Of a stretch of 44,724 nt of DNA, positions 18,453 through 25,918 are shown piece after piece. The notes beneath the pieces are model-generated. The model searched no databases, was not told the origin of the DNA, and saw nothing but the letters and a program-made list of their open reading frames with translations. Within the stretch, counting starts at the first letter, position 1. Each line of letters begins with the position of its first letter. Position numbers and translations under genes: made by a program. Source of the DNA: Bacteroidota bacterium (GTDB lineage Bacteria > Bacteroidota > Bacteroidia > M30B66); the NCBI GenBank assembly GCA_027490225.1, contig JAIXYK010000028.1, positions 1-44,724 on the forward strand. The letters run 5' to 3'.

Positions 18453-18998
18453 GTGAAAAAACGACTTACTCCCGATTTTGAATTAGCATTCGATAAACCA
18501 GAAGAAAACGCCGGTTTTTTACTTTGGCAAACTGCCAATCTTTGGCAAAGAAAAATGAAAGAGCAATTAGACAAAGTTGGAATTACACATGTACAATTCT
18601 TGCTGCTCAACACCCTTGCATCTTTTAATTTATTGGTAGATAAACCCATCACGCAAGCGATGCTGGCCGAGAAAAGCGGTTGCGATAAAATGATGACTTC
18701 AAAGGTTATTCGTTTGTTGGAAGAAAGACAATTCGTTGTTAGAAAACCTCACCATGCAGACACACGCTCTCTTACCATTTTAATTACAAAATCAGGAATG
18801 GAGCTTTTGCAAAAGGCTACTCCTGTTTTTATGGACGTCGACAAACTTTTCTTTAAGCCAATCAAAGACAAAGTAAATTCCCAGAACAAACGCTTTAAAA
18901 AAATCATTAAGAAAAGCGAAAAAGAAGTTGAAACCGTAGTGAAGGTAAAGGAAAAAACCAAAGTCATTCCAATTCCACCTCCACCTTTCGACATCTAA
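18453..18998 (+). CDS. MarR-family transcriptional regulator
   Basis: This is a DNA-binding winged-helix protein of 181 residues starting at GTG 18453. The dimer helix is near 22-40, the helix-turn-helix at about 68-92 (ITQAMLAEKSGCDKMMTSKVI), and the wing holds HHADTRS with the conserved Asp-Arg pair. Beyond the usual C-terminal dimer helix there is a Lys/Glu-rich tail ending in a poly-proline run (IPIPPPPFDI), which is unusual for MarR proteins. The target is unknown. The TonB receptor downstream has its own riboswitch leader, so regulation of it by this protein is only a guess. Confidence 0.85.
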   Translation: MKKRLTPDFELAFDKPEENAGFLLWQTANLWQRKMKEQLDKVGITHVQFLLLNTLASFNLLVDKPITQAMLAEKSGCDKMMTSKVIRLLEERQFVVRKPHHADTRSLTILITKSGMELLQKATPVFMDVDKLFFKPIKDKVNSQNKRFKKIIKKSEKEVETVVKVKEKTKVIPIPPPPFDI

Positions 18999-19014
18999 AT
19001 TTTTTTCGAAAGGA

Positions 19015-19044
19015 TTTGTTTTCCTATTAAAAATTGTATTTCCT
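19015..19044 (+). promoter_or_regulatory. candidate promoter for the TPP-riboswitch transcript
   Basis: A TTTG (19015-19018) is followed after 18 bases by TATTTCCT (19037-19044), an imperfect TAnnTTTG. The spacing fits a Bacteroidota -33/-7 pair. It would start the RNA near 19050, just before the aptamer. Confidence 0.35.
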
Positions 19045-19048
19045 TTGT

Positions 19049-19156
19049 CCTTTCTTCAAGGGGTGTTATGGCTTGTAAAAAAGTTATGACTGAGATTATA
19101 CCCTTTCTCACTTCTGGTGAGACGAACCTGATCCAGGTAATGCTGGCGTAGGGAGG
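19049..19156 (+). ncRNA. TPP riboswitch (THI element)
   Basis: The conserved core is complete: GGGGTG at 19060-19065 pairs with TACCC at 19099-19103 to close P2, CTGAGA is at 19090-19095, GAACCTGATC starts at 19124, and AATGCTGGCGTAGGGA ends the thiamine-pyrophosphate sensor arm. CCTTTC (19049-19054) and GGGAGG (19151-19156) can form a P1 with two G-U pairs. It senses thiamine pyrophosphate and is expected to switch off the TonB-dependent receptor when the cofactor is plentiful. ACCCCTT at 19191-19197 is complementary to AAGGGGT at 19058-19064 and may form the alternative fold. I see no U-run, so control at translation or a distant site is more likely than intrinsic termination. Confidence 0.93.
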
Positions 19157-19232
19157 CATGGTATTGAAAAATGAAAAGTCGGATTTGTCGACCCCTTCAT
19201 TTCCGTTGTGTTTAATTATTAATAATGCAACG

Positions 19233-21488
19233 ATGAAAAAATTAAATTACACATTTTCAGGATGGTTCCTCCTGGCTGCAGTACTCAACGTGCATGCACA
19301 AAAAACAGCTCCTGTTTCAAAAGATACAGCTACTGTATCAAAACAGTTTGAAGTAATCGCAACCAGGGCAGAAGAAAAATCAGCTATGGTTTTTACAACC
19401 CTGAGTAAAAAAGAAATTCAACAAACTAATTTAGGTCAGGATGTGCCATTTTTGCTCAACACCCAAGCAAATGTGGTGGTAAATTCAGATGCAGGAACGG
19501 GCATTGGTTACACAGGTATTCGGGTGCGAGGAAGCGACCCTTCGCGCATTAATGTAACGGTAAACGGAATTCCAATGAACGATGCGGAATCTAGCAATTT
19601 GTATTGGGTGAATACGCCCGATTTAGCCTCTTCCATACAAAGTGTGCAATTGCAACGTGGTGTTGGCGCAAGTACCAATGGAGCCGGAGCTTTCGGTGCT
19701 ACTTTGAGCTTACAAACTAATGAAATTAACCAAAAGCCTTACGCCGAATGGACAACCGGTGCAGGTTCCTTCAATACGCAACGCAATACCGTAAAATTTG
19801 GAACAGGAACCATTAATAATTTCAGTTTCGATGCGCGCTTGTCGCAAATAACCAGCGATGGATTTATTGACCGTTCTGCAGTAAGGTTACAATCATACTA
19901 TCTATCAGGTTCTTGGTTCAAAGACAAAAACCTAATTCGGGTAAATGCGTTTTCTGGCCGCGAAAAAACTGGTCAAGCGTGGTACGGAGTGCCCACCGAT
20001 TCTTTAGAAAAAAACAGAAGCTATAATGCTGCTGGAAGCTATTTCGAAAATGGAGTCGAAAAATTTTATAACAACGAAACCGATAACTATCAACAAGACC
20101 ATTATCAAGCTTTTTGGGTGCATCAATTTTCAAATAAAATGAAATTCGATGTTGCCCTGCATTATACCAAAGGGCGCGGATATTATGAGCAATACAGGCA
20201 CCAGGAAGATTTATCAAACTATGGTTCAGGGCCAGCGTTTGTAGGTCAGCAAACGTTGGTAGATACACTCGGAAATTCAACTGTAGTGCCTGCCGATACC
20301 ATTTATCAAACCAATTTAGTGCGCCAGTTATGGCTCGATAATGATTTTTATGGAACAGTATTCTCCTTTACTTACGAGCCAAATGCGCGCTTCAAATTGG
20401 TTTCTGGTGGTGGTTTAAATCAATATGTTGGCGACCATTTTGGAGAAATCGTATGGTCTGAAAACTCAAATCTCTTAGCTCCGGGTAGTAGATTTTATGC
20501 CGATAATGCGAAAAAAACAGACTTCAATATATATACAAAAGCAACAGTAGATTTAACCAATAAATTGAATCTTTATGCTGATGTGCAGTACCGAAATGTG
20601 AGTTATGATTTTTTAGGTTTCGATGCCGATACTTTGCCGCTTCAGCAAAAAAGTACGCTTAATTTTTTCAATCCGAAAGCAGGATTTAACTACGCTATCA
20701 GCAAAAAATCACGTGCATTTTTCTCTCTTGCAGTTGGTCACCGCGAACCAACCAGAGACGATTTTACACAATCATCAATAAACAACCGCCCCAAACCAGA
20801 ACAATTGATTGATTATGAAATTGGCTATCGTTTTAATACCTCAAAACTACAATTAGGTGTAACAGGTTATTACATGGATTACACCAATCAATTAGTACTT
20901 TCAGGAGAAATCAATAATGTAGGAAATTATAACCGTGTAAATACTCCAAAAAGTTTTCGCCAAGGTGTTGAAATTGAGTTAGGTACCACTTTGTTTAAGT
21001 GGCTTGATTACGCAGGTAACATTGCATTCAGCAAAAACAAAATTCAAAAATTCACTGAATATGTAGACGATTATGACACTTTTACGCAAGTTCCAATTGT
21101 ATACAACAACACCGATATTTCATTTTCACCAAGTGTGGTAGCGTCTTCAACCATCACATTGAAACCATGTAAAACACTCAACATTCATTTTATTACCAAG
21201 CATGTTGGGCAACAATACCTGGACAATACACAGTCAGAAGACAGAAAAATTGATGCATTCTTGGTAAATGATATTAGAATCAATTGGAACATTGCTTCTA
21301 AAAAGACCACTATTGTTGACTTTGCAATATCTGTAAACAATATTTTCAATGAAAAATACGCTCCAAACGGTTATACGTATGGAGGATTAACTGGAGGTCA
21401 GAGATTGAATTACAACTTCTATTTTCCACAAGCCGGAACAAATTTTCTGGCTATGCTGAGCGTAAAATTTCAATCAACGAACAACTAA
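19233..21488 (+). CDS. TonB-dependent outer-membrane receptor under TPP control
   Basis: This is an outer-membrane 22-strand barrel receptor of 751 residues, probably importing thiamine or a precursor using TonB energy. The substrate is inferred from the TPP riboswitch immediately upstream, an arrangement known for thiamine-related receptors in Bacteroidota. The start at 19233 gives a signal peptide (MKKLNYTFSG..., cleavage after VHAQ). An in-frame ATG at 19158 right after the aptamer would add 25 poorly hydrophobic residues. A TonB-box-like EVIATRAEEKSA precedes the plug domain (about 35-150, with TGIRVRGSDPSRINVTVNG). There is no carboxypeptidase-like N-terminal domain. The final strand ends with Phe-rich AMLSVKF followed by a short polar tail. 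The end overlaps the convergent PNGase-like gene by 15 bases. Confidence 0.9.
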   Translation: MKKLNYTFSGWFLLAAVLNVHAQKTAPVSKDTATVSKQFEVIATRAEEKSAMVFTTLSKKEIQQTNLGQDVPFLLNTQANVVVNSDAGTGIGYTGIRVRGSDPSRINVTVNGIPMNDAESSNLYWVNTPDLASSIQSVQLQRGVGASTNGAGAFGATLSLQTNEINQKPYAEWTTGAGSFNTQRNTVKFGTGTINNFSFDARLSQITSDGFIDRSAVRLQSYYLSGSWFKDKNLIRVNAFSGREKTGQAWYGVPTDSLEKNRSYNAAGSYFENGVEKFYNNETDNYQQDHYQAFWVHQFSNKMKFDVALHYTKGRGYYEQYRHQEDLSNYGSGPAFVGQQTLVDTLGNSTVVPADTIYQTNLVRQLWLDNDFYGTVFSFTYEPNARFKLVSGGGLNQYVGDHFGEIVWSENSNLLAPGSRFYADNAKKTDFNIYTKATVDLTNKLNLYADVQYRNVSYDFLGFDADTLPLQQKSTLNFFNPKAGFNYAISKKSRAFFSLAVGHREPTRDDFTQSSINNRPKPEQLIDYEIGYRFNTSKLQLGVTGYYMDYTNQLVLSGEINNVGNYNRVNTPKSFRQGVEIELGTTLFKWLDYAGNIAFSKNKIQKFTEYVDDYDTFTQVPIVYNNTDISFSPSVVASSTITLKPCKTLNIHFITKHVGQQYLDNTQSEDRKIDAFLVNDIRINWNIASKKTTIVDFAISVNNIFNEKYAPNGYTYGGLTGGQRLNYNFYFPQAGTNFLAMLSVKFQSTNN

Positions 21489-23396
21489 AAAACGTTTTTG
21501 ACTGCTAAAGTTTGGCGTTTTAATGCAAATAAAATAAATACCTTCTGGTATTTGCGAAACATTTAGAGTAACAACATCACTGGATAAAGTACTTAAACCT
21601 TGTTTTAAAATGCTTTGTCCGGTGATGTTAACCACTTCAATTATGCCAGCTTCCTTTATCGGTTCCGAAAACTGAACTGTTACTTGTTCTTGCGCAGGAT
21701 TTGGGAAAATCTCCATCGAAGCTGTTTCTTCCATTTCATTTAAACCTAATACAACTCCTGTAGTAAAATTAAAACGGACTTCTGTTCCAAAATCTCCGCC
21801 CCAGCTTTTGATATTAGTTGCTAAATCAGCTTTTCTAAATCTTATAAAACCGCTGCCATCGCTATTTGCCCACCAGCTAATCCCATCTTTATCAAAATCT
21901 TGTAAAACAAAAGTATAGCAACCACTTGGTAGGTTTACAGTATCAGAATATACAGTTGCAGCATCAAAACCGCTTCTGTTTTCAACTATATTTCCAGCAG
22001 CATCTGCTATATACCAAGCATTTTCTTGTGGGAAGTTATTTGTTTTAAAACTAACCACAAATCTCTCAGGAATTTGCTGTGGAACAACAAAATCAGAAAC
22101 CATAGAGTTGTTCAAAGCATAGCCATCTGTTGTGCCATTAGTTTCAATAATATTAACTTCAAATTTTCCACTTGTTGTAATCCAGTTAACATTAGCTGCT
22201 AAGTCTACTTCTGTCGATTCTAAGAAATTTAAGTTTCCAGTCCAAGTGTATTCAGACATTGGTCCATTTTTTACACCATAACTAAATTTTACAGATGTTA
22301 AGTTATTCGCACCCTTGTTCATCAATTTAATTTTTGGAGAACCACAAATTGGATTCATTCTGTTGAACCTAAAGTCGGAACTCGGTGCCATAATTTCCTC
22401 AATAGATGCATCTAATTGTTTAGCAGGAGAGCCAAATTCAATTAAATATGCTTCAATTACATAGTTTGGAGCCTGCGTTGCATCTGTATTTGTAAAAGCT
22501 TGCATTTCCATTCTAAACTCTTCAGTAGTTCCTGGTGTAGGCGCAAAATGAATCTTATCAGGAAAAACTAAATCACCAGGACACCAGCTCGTTCTGTCGT
22601 AAATCCAAGTTCCCGCTTGCGGGTAAACGGGATTCAGTCCACAGTCATCTCGCCAAACATCTTTCTCGCTCATTACAACATTGTTTCGGTACAAGGTTCT
22701 TTTCTTCGGGCAAAATTCAGCGCAATACTGCACATTATCAGCCGCATGTCCAGTTTGTACTATGTTTAAAGTAGCCGATGATGTTAAAGGGCTGTATGTT
22801 ATATTTTGCGGTGTAAGTTGCTCATTTATAGGGCTTGCAGCATTTCCATAACTAAATTGCCCATTCCATAGTTCATTAATTCCTAAATACGGTCTTGGAG
22901 CTGTGCCCTCAATAAAAACGAATTCAAGGTTTATTTTCCAACCTCTGCCCACATTAGTTTCGTAACCAGTGTGGCGGTATTCAATTTCCACAGAATCTCT
23001 CAAAAGGGCTTCCATGTCTGAAATGTCCAGCTTATAAGAAGCTTTCCAGGTTGCATTATAACTATTACCGTAAGGTGTAATGTATCTGGCAAGTTCCAGA
23101 TTTAACAATTGCCCTTCTACTCCATTTTTTCTTCTAATATAAATATAGTTCAGGTAATCCCATTCCCCGCAGCTTTCCCCATCAGGACATTGAAAAGTAA
23201 GGTCGAACCATGCTTTGTGAAAATTCGAACCCAACGCAGGAAAAACTCCCCAGGCCGGATATGCAGTATATCCATTAGATGGATCGGTTTCTATAAAAAC
23301 ATTGTCGTGGGTTTTTACTTTAACAGTGTCGCCAGGCGCAGCAAAAGTTAGTACAGAATTTAATAAGATTAAAGCGAGTATAAGGTAGGTTTTCAT
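21474..23396 (-). CDS. PNGase F-like T9SS-secreted protein
   Basis: It resembles peptide-N4-(N-acetyl-beta-glucosaminyl)asparagine amidase F, which cleaves N-glycans from proteins. The protein has 640 residues: a signal peptide (1-19), a PNGase F-like pair of domains (about 22-340), an intermediate region, and a T9SS type A sorting domain (about 560-640, IFPNPAQEQVTV ... KRFLVVR). SCGEWDYLNYIYI (D80) matches the setting of the catalytic Asp in PNGase F. GTWIYDRTSWCPGD (262-275) is a family signature. Cys-rich CAEFC (225-229) is a candidate for the other acidic active-site residue (inference). It is probably exported to the surface to release glycans from host or dietary glycoproteins, or to use them as nutrients. 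Confidence 0.82.
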   Translation of the reverse strand: MKTYLILALILLNSVLTFAAPGDTVKVKTHDNVFIETDPSNGYTAYPAWGVFPALGSNFHKAWFDLTFQCPDGESCGEWDYLNYIYIRRKNGVEGQLLNLELARYITPYGNSYNATWKASYKLDISDMEALLRDSVEIEYRHTGYETNVGRGWKINLEFVFIEGTAPRPYLGINELWNGQFSYGNAASPINEQLTPQNITYSPLTSSATLNIVQTGHAADNVQYCAEFCPKKRTLYRNNVVMSEKDVWRDDCGLNPVYPQAGTWIYDRTSWCPGDLVFPDKIHFAPTPGTTEEFRMEMQAFTNTDATQAPNYVIEAYLIEFGSPAKQLDASIEEIMAPSSDFRFNRMNPICGSPKIKLMNKGANNLTSVKFSYGVKNGPMSEYTWTGNLNFLESTEVDLAANVNWITTSGKFEVNIIETNGTTDGYALNNSMVSDFVVPQQIPERFVVSFKTNNFPQENAWYIADAAGNIVENRSGFDAATVYSDTVNLPSGCYTFVLQDFDKDGISWWANSDGSGFIRFRKADLATNIKSWGGDFGTEVRFNFTTGVVLGLNEMEETASMEIFPNPAQEQVTVQFSEPIKEAGIIEVVNITGQSILKQGLSTLSSDVVTLNVSQIPEGIYFICIKTPNFSSQKRFLVVR

Positions 23397-23464
23397 TAAA
23401 AGATAGACTTGTAAATTATCCGCAAATTATTAAAACTTGTTTAATTTTTTTAGGTTTTTTTTGG

Positions 23465-23552
23465 GCGCCAATTCGGGCTGTCGCTACTCGCTTTTTGGCC
23501 TCCGCTGCGCTTTGGCCAAAAGAGCTCAAACAGACCGCTCCATCCCGGGCGC
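23465..23552 (+). repeat. GC-rich palindromic intergenic element, copy 1
   Basis: Outer arms GCGCC-CGGG (23465-23477, interrupted by AATT) and CCCGGGCGC (23544-23552) pair over 9 bases. Inside, TTTTGGCC (23493-23500) and GGCCAAAA (23514-23521) form an 8-bp stem that extends by GCT/AGC across a one-base bulge. It is far richer in GC than its surroundings. A second hairpin follows at 23553-23584 (AGGCA..AGATG / CATCT TGCCT). The 23397-23678 gap between genes holds nothing else that I recognise. It shares its architecture with the element at 25127-25196. Confidence 0.75.
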
Positions 23553-23678
23553 AGGCATTTTAGATGTTTTGTAGCATCTTGCCTTTGTCCTTCGGTATTG
23601 CCATTTATTTCTATTAGAAATGTTTGTTTGTTGGATCCTCCGCTATGCTTGCTTTGTGTTAACAGCTGGTTTCTTCAG

Positions 23679-24326
23679 TTATAGCTTGCTTACTTTTCTA
23701 ATGTATTCCTTAATAATTTTATCGTCGGTTTTCCTGTTTTTAAGAATTTGAAGAATTAAGTCAGAGGGCACTTTTTTCTCTTTCATTCGATACAAAATAT
23801 TAAATTCAAGGTTTCTGTTGTCAACGCTTAAAAGTATTCCAAAGTCTGGACTAAAGTACGTTTCACCAGAAACAAAAGTAGTGTGATTATGCCTTGTTCC
23901 ACAAAACGGGTCATAACAGTTGTAGTTAATGTGTTTGTAAACTAAGTATGATGTATTTCCAATTTTATAGCTAAGCTTTTCCGATACGTAATTGTCTGTG
24001 CTGGATTTTGGAATTAAGTATAATTGTTTCGCATTTTTTATCGTCTTCGTATTTTTTTCTATTTCACTTTTCGACAAAGGCACCGTCCAAGGGTAAATTA
24101 TCTTATTGGCAGAACTAGCTTCAATTAAAAAGTCCTTTGCTCTTCTTTTTATTACATATTTTTTGTAGTAGTTGACCCCAGAACTTAATTCGTGCGAATA
24201 ATTAATAAGAAGCAAACATTCTACATTTGAAAATACGATGGTTTCTTTCGGTTTCAAATGCTCTTTTGAGAAACCGTGAAATTGCCATAATAGACATACA
24301 ATGATATTTAATAACCTCTTTATCAT
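23679..24326 (-). CDS. small secreted protein of unknown function
   Basis: I do not recognise this 215-residue protein. It begins with a probable signal peptide (hydrophobic 5-15, HGFSKE near 17-22). The mature part is basic and rich in Lys, Tyr and Asn. A short conserved-looking centre, YDPFCGTRHNHTTF, contains two cysteines (C137, C142) and two histidines that could bind metal or form a disulfide; this is only a suggestion. It is the last gene before palindromic element copy 1 and follows the lipoprotein gene by 85 bases on the same strand. Confidence 0.6.
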   Translation of the reverse strand: MIKRLLNIIVCLLWQFHGFSKEHLKPKETIVFSNVECLLLINYSHELSSGVNYYKKYVIKRRAKDFLIEASSANKIIYPWTVPLSKSEIEKNTKTIKNAKQLYLIPKSSTDNYVSEKLSYKIGNTSYLVYKHINYNCYDPFCGTRHNHTTFVSGETYFSPDFGILLSVDNRNLEFNILYRMKEKKVPSDLILQILKNRKTDDKIIKEYIRKVSKL

Positions 24327-24411
24327 AAACTTCTGATAACTATTTTCTATCTGCTATTTAAAGTACTATACTTTTTTAATACCTACTTGGCAACAAATAT
24401 TTTCTTCAGCT

Positions 24412-25047
24412 TTAACAGCCTACCATCATGTCAAATACTAACATAAAAACCTTCGGCTTTCCGGCCATGATTGTGCTTAACTTAAGGTAATATCGGTTGG
24501 TATAGGCCGATAATGTTTGGTTTTCTTTCAAACCTGTTTTTCCATTTTCCTTGGCATCTTCCACCAAAGTAGAATAATCATTTTCGTCTTTAAAGCTGGT
24601 TAAACGAAATTTTTTCTCTAACGCATAGGTTAAAGTATACCAATTCGAGCGATACTTTTTTCCCGCTGTATGCTCAAAAGTTTTTATCTCATCGTTCACA
24701 TACAGATGCTGTTCTTCCATTTGTTCGAGGCTTAAATTTTCATCGCTGTTTTTCAGCATGTCAAATTCTAAATCCAAGGGATTAACACCTATTTCTAATT
24801 CAAAAAAAATGCTGTCTTCAGCATTCCCTTTTTTTCGGGATTTTTCTTTCAACTCGCTTGGTATTCCCAGTTCCAGCCCGGCTGGCATCAACACCAAATT
24901 TGTTGGCTTAGGTGCTTCGTCTATGTTTTCAACCATAGCGCTATCGGCTTCCACGGCTTTGTTTTCGGTTGTTGAGCCGCAACTAGCGCCCAATAATAAC
25001 AAACCTGCCAAGAGGAATAAAAACAGCGTTGAGGTGGTTTTTTTCAT
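24412..25047 (-). CDS. putative lipoprotein of unknown function
   Basis: The protein has 211 residues from the ATG at 25047, giving a typical lipoprotein signal: MKKTTSTLFLFLL, a leucine-rich core, and GASC with the acylated Cys at 23. An ATG at 25077 would add ten residues ahead of the Lys-Lys start and is disfavoured. The linker (24-45) is acidic and Ser/Thr/Glu-rich. The rest has no motif I know; it carries an acidic DLEFDMLKNSDENL region and ends in a Met-rich strand (FDMMVGC). It is probably anchored in the periplasmic face of a membrane. Together with the gene at 23679 it is bracketed by the two palindromic elements. Confidence 0.65.
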   Translation of the reverse strand: MKKTTSTLFLFLLAGLLLLGASCGSTTENKAVEADSAMVENIDEAPKPTNLVLMPAGLELGIPSELKEKSRKKGNAEDSIFFELEIGVNPLDLEFDMLKNSDENLSLEQMEEQHLYVNDEIKTFEHTAGKKYRSNWYTLTYALEKKFRLTSFKDENDYSTLVEDAKENGKTGLKENQTLSAYTNRYYLKLSTIMAGKPKVFMLVFDMMVGC

Positions 25048-25126
25048 GGAGGGAAAGGTAAGAAGAATGGAATGCAAATGAATTCATATGTATAGTAAAA
25101 AGATTCACCATTCTCCCGCCCGCCCT

Positions 25127-25196
25127 GCCCCGGATAGGAGCGTGTAGCGTTGGTGTAGCTTGCGGAACCGACCTACAGCGGATAGCCGGAATTGGC
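25127..25196 (+). repeat. GC-rich palindromic intergenic element, copy 2
   Basis: Outer arms GCC-CCGG (25127-25133) and CCGG-AATT-GGC (25186-25196) pair with an AATT bulge, the same bulge as in copy 1 but on the opposite arm, so this copy is inverted. Inside, TGTAG-C-GTTGG (25143-25153) pairs with CCGACCTACA (25168-25177): ten pairs with one bulged C and a 14-base loop. On the minus strand it begins GGGCCAATTCCGG, comparable to GGGCGCCAATTCGGG of copy 1. It sits between the terminator at 25203-25239 and the lipoprotein gene. Confidence 0.75.
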
Positions 25197-25202
25197 CCAA
25201 AC

Positions 25203-25239
25203 AAAAAAGCAACATTTCGTTGTGCTGAAATGTTGCTTT
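25203..25239 (-). terminator. intrinsic terminator after the gene at 25259
   Basis: On the minus strand a perfect 13-bp stem (arms 25227-25239 and 25206-25218) with an 8-base loop is followed by a run of T. It lies 20 bases past the stop of the gene at 25259-25831. Confidence 0.85.
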
Positions 25240-25258
25240 AAATAACTAAAAAGGATGC

Positions 25259-25831
25259 TTATTCCATGCCATTATAGGCAATTACAATCTTGTCTATGTC
25301 TTTGGCTGTCCATTTATTCTCATTAATCAGCTCAATAATTTTGGTGTCTTGGCTAAACAACTCTTTTACAGTTTTTTTGAAACCTTTTTCTAGAATCTCA
25401 ACAAAGCCTTCCTCGTTTTTTCTTTTTATGAAAAGTCCTGTTTCATAAACAAATTTTTGAGGGCTGCTTTCTGGTAGTTTGTACCAATATTTATAAAGAC
25501 TCATATCGCCTTTTATAATCACTTCTACCATCAAAATAATGGGATCGTCTGGAATTGGCGTGATAAATTCGAAATTCTTTGAATTACAATAAAACTTTGT
25601 AAGCTTTTCTCCACCCATTCTTTTCTTAAGATTGGTAGCGTCTAAAAAGAAAATCTTCTCATACACTTCTCCAGTCTTAGCGTTTTCGTAGCAGATTTTA
25701 CCTTTTAAAGTATCTCCTTTTTTGGTAAGGGCCCAACCGTCGTAAAAGTCCATTCCTTTATTATTGGCTGCCTGAGAAAATCCATTCAGTGAAAAGAATA
25801 ATAAAGCAAAAAGGAGTAAAGCGTTCTTCAT
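25259..25831 (-). CDS. small secreted protein of unknown function
   Basis: The protein has 190 residues with a clear signal peptide (MKNALLLFALLFFSLNG, cleavage after FSQ). The mature start DGWALTKKGDTLKGKI follows the common Bacteroidota pattern of a secreted protein with a short beta repeat of the form G-D-T-L/I-K-G-K-I. The rest contains alternating hydrophobic strands and a Lys/Glu-rich C-terminal half. There is no known catalytic motif. It is a single transcription unit, with a TAnnTTTG box upstream and its own terminator downstream. Confidence 0.65.
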   Translation of the reverse strand: MKNALLLFALLFFSLNGFSQAANNKGMDFYDGWALTKKGDTLKGKICYENAKTGEVYEKIFFLDATNLKKRMGGEKLTKFYCNSKNFEFITPIPDDPIILMVEVIIKGDMSLYKYWYKLPESSPQKFVYETGLFIKRKNEEGFVEILEKGFKKTVKELFSQDTKIIELINENKWTAKDIDKIVIAYNGME

Positions 25832-25857
25832 GTTATGTTAAGTTAATTTTAGATTTT

Positions 25858-25865
25858 CAAACCTA
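25858..25865 (-). promoter_or_regulatory. candidate -7 box for the gene at 25259
   Basis: The minus strand reads TAGGTTTG, an exact TAnnTTTG match 26 bases before the start. A TTTG lies only 11 bases further up, too close for a standard -33. Confidence 0.45.
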
Positions 25866-25918
25866 CGGGAAAAATCCAAAATTAAAAAGAAGAAACAAAA
25901 AAATAATATTGAGAAACC

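Noticed and set aside
24983-25204. Minus-strand frame across palindromic element 2
   Set aside because: It runs through the repeat and into the lipoprotein gene in another frame; the composition follows the repeat, not a protein.
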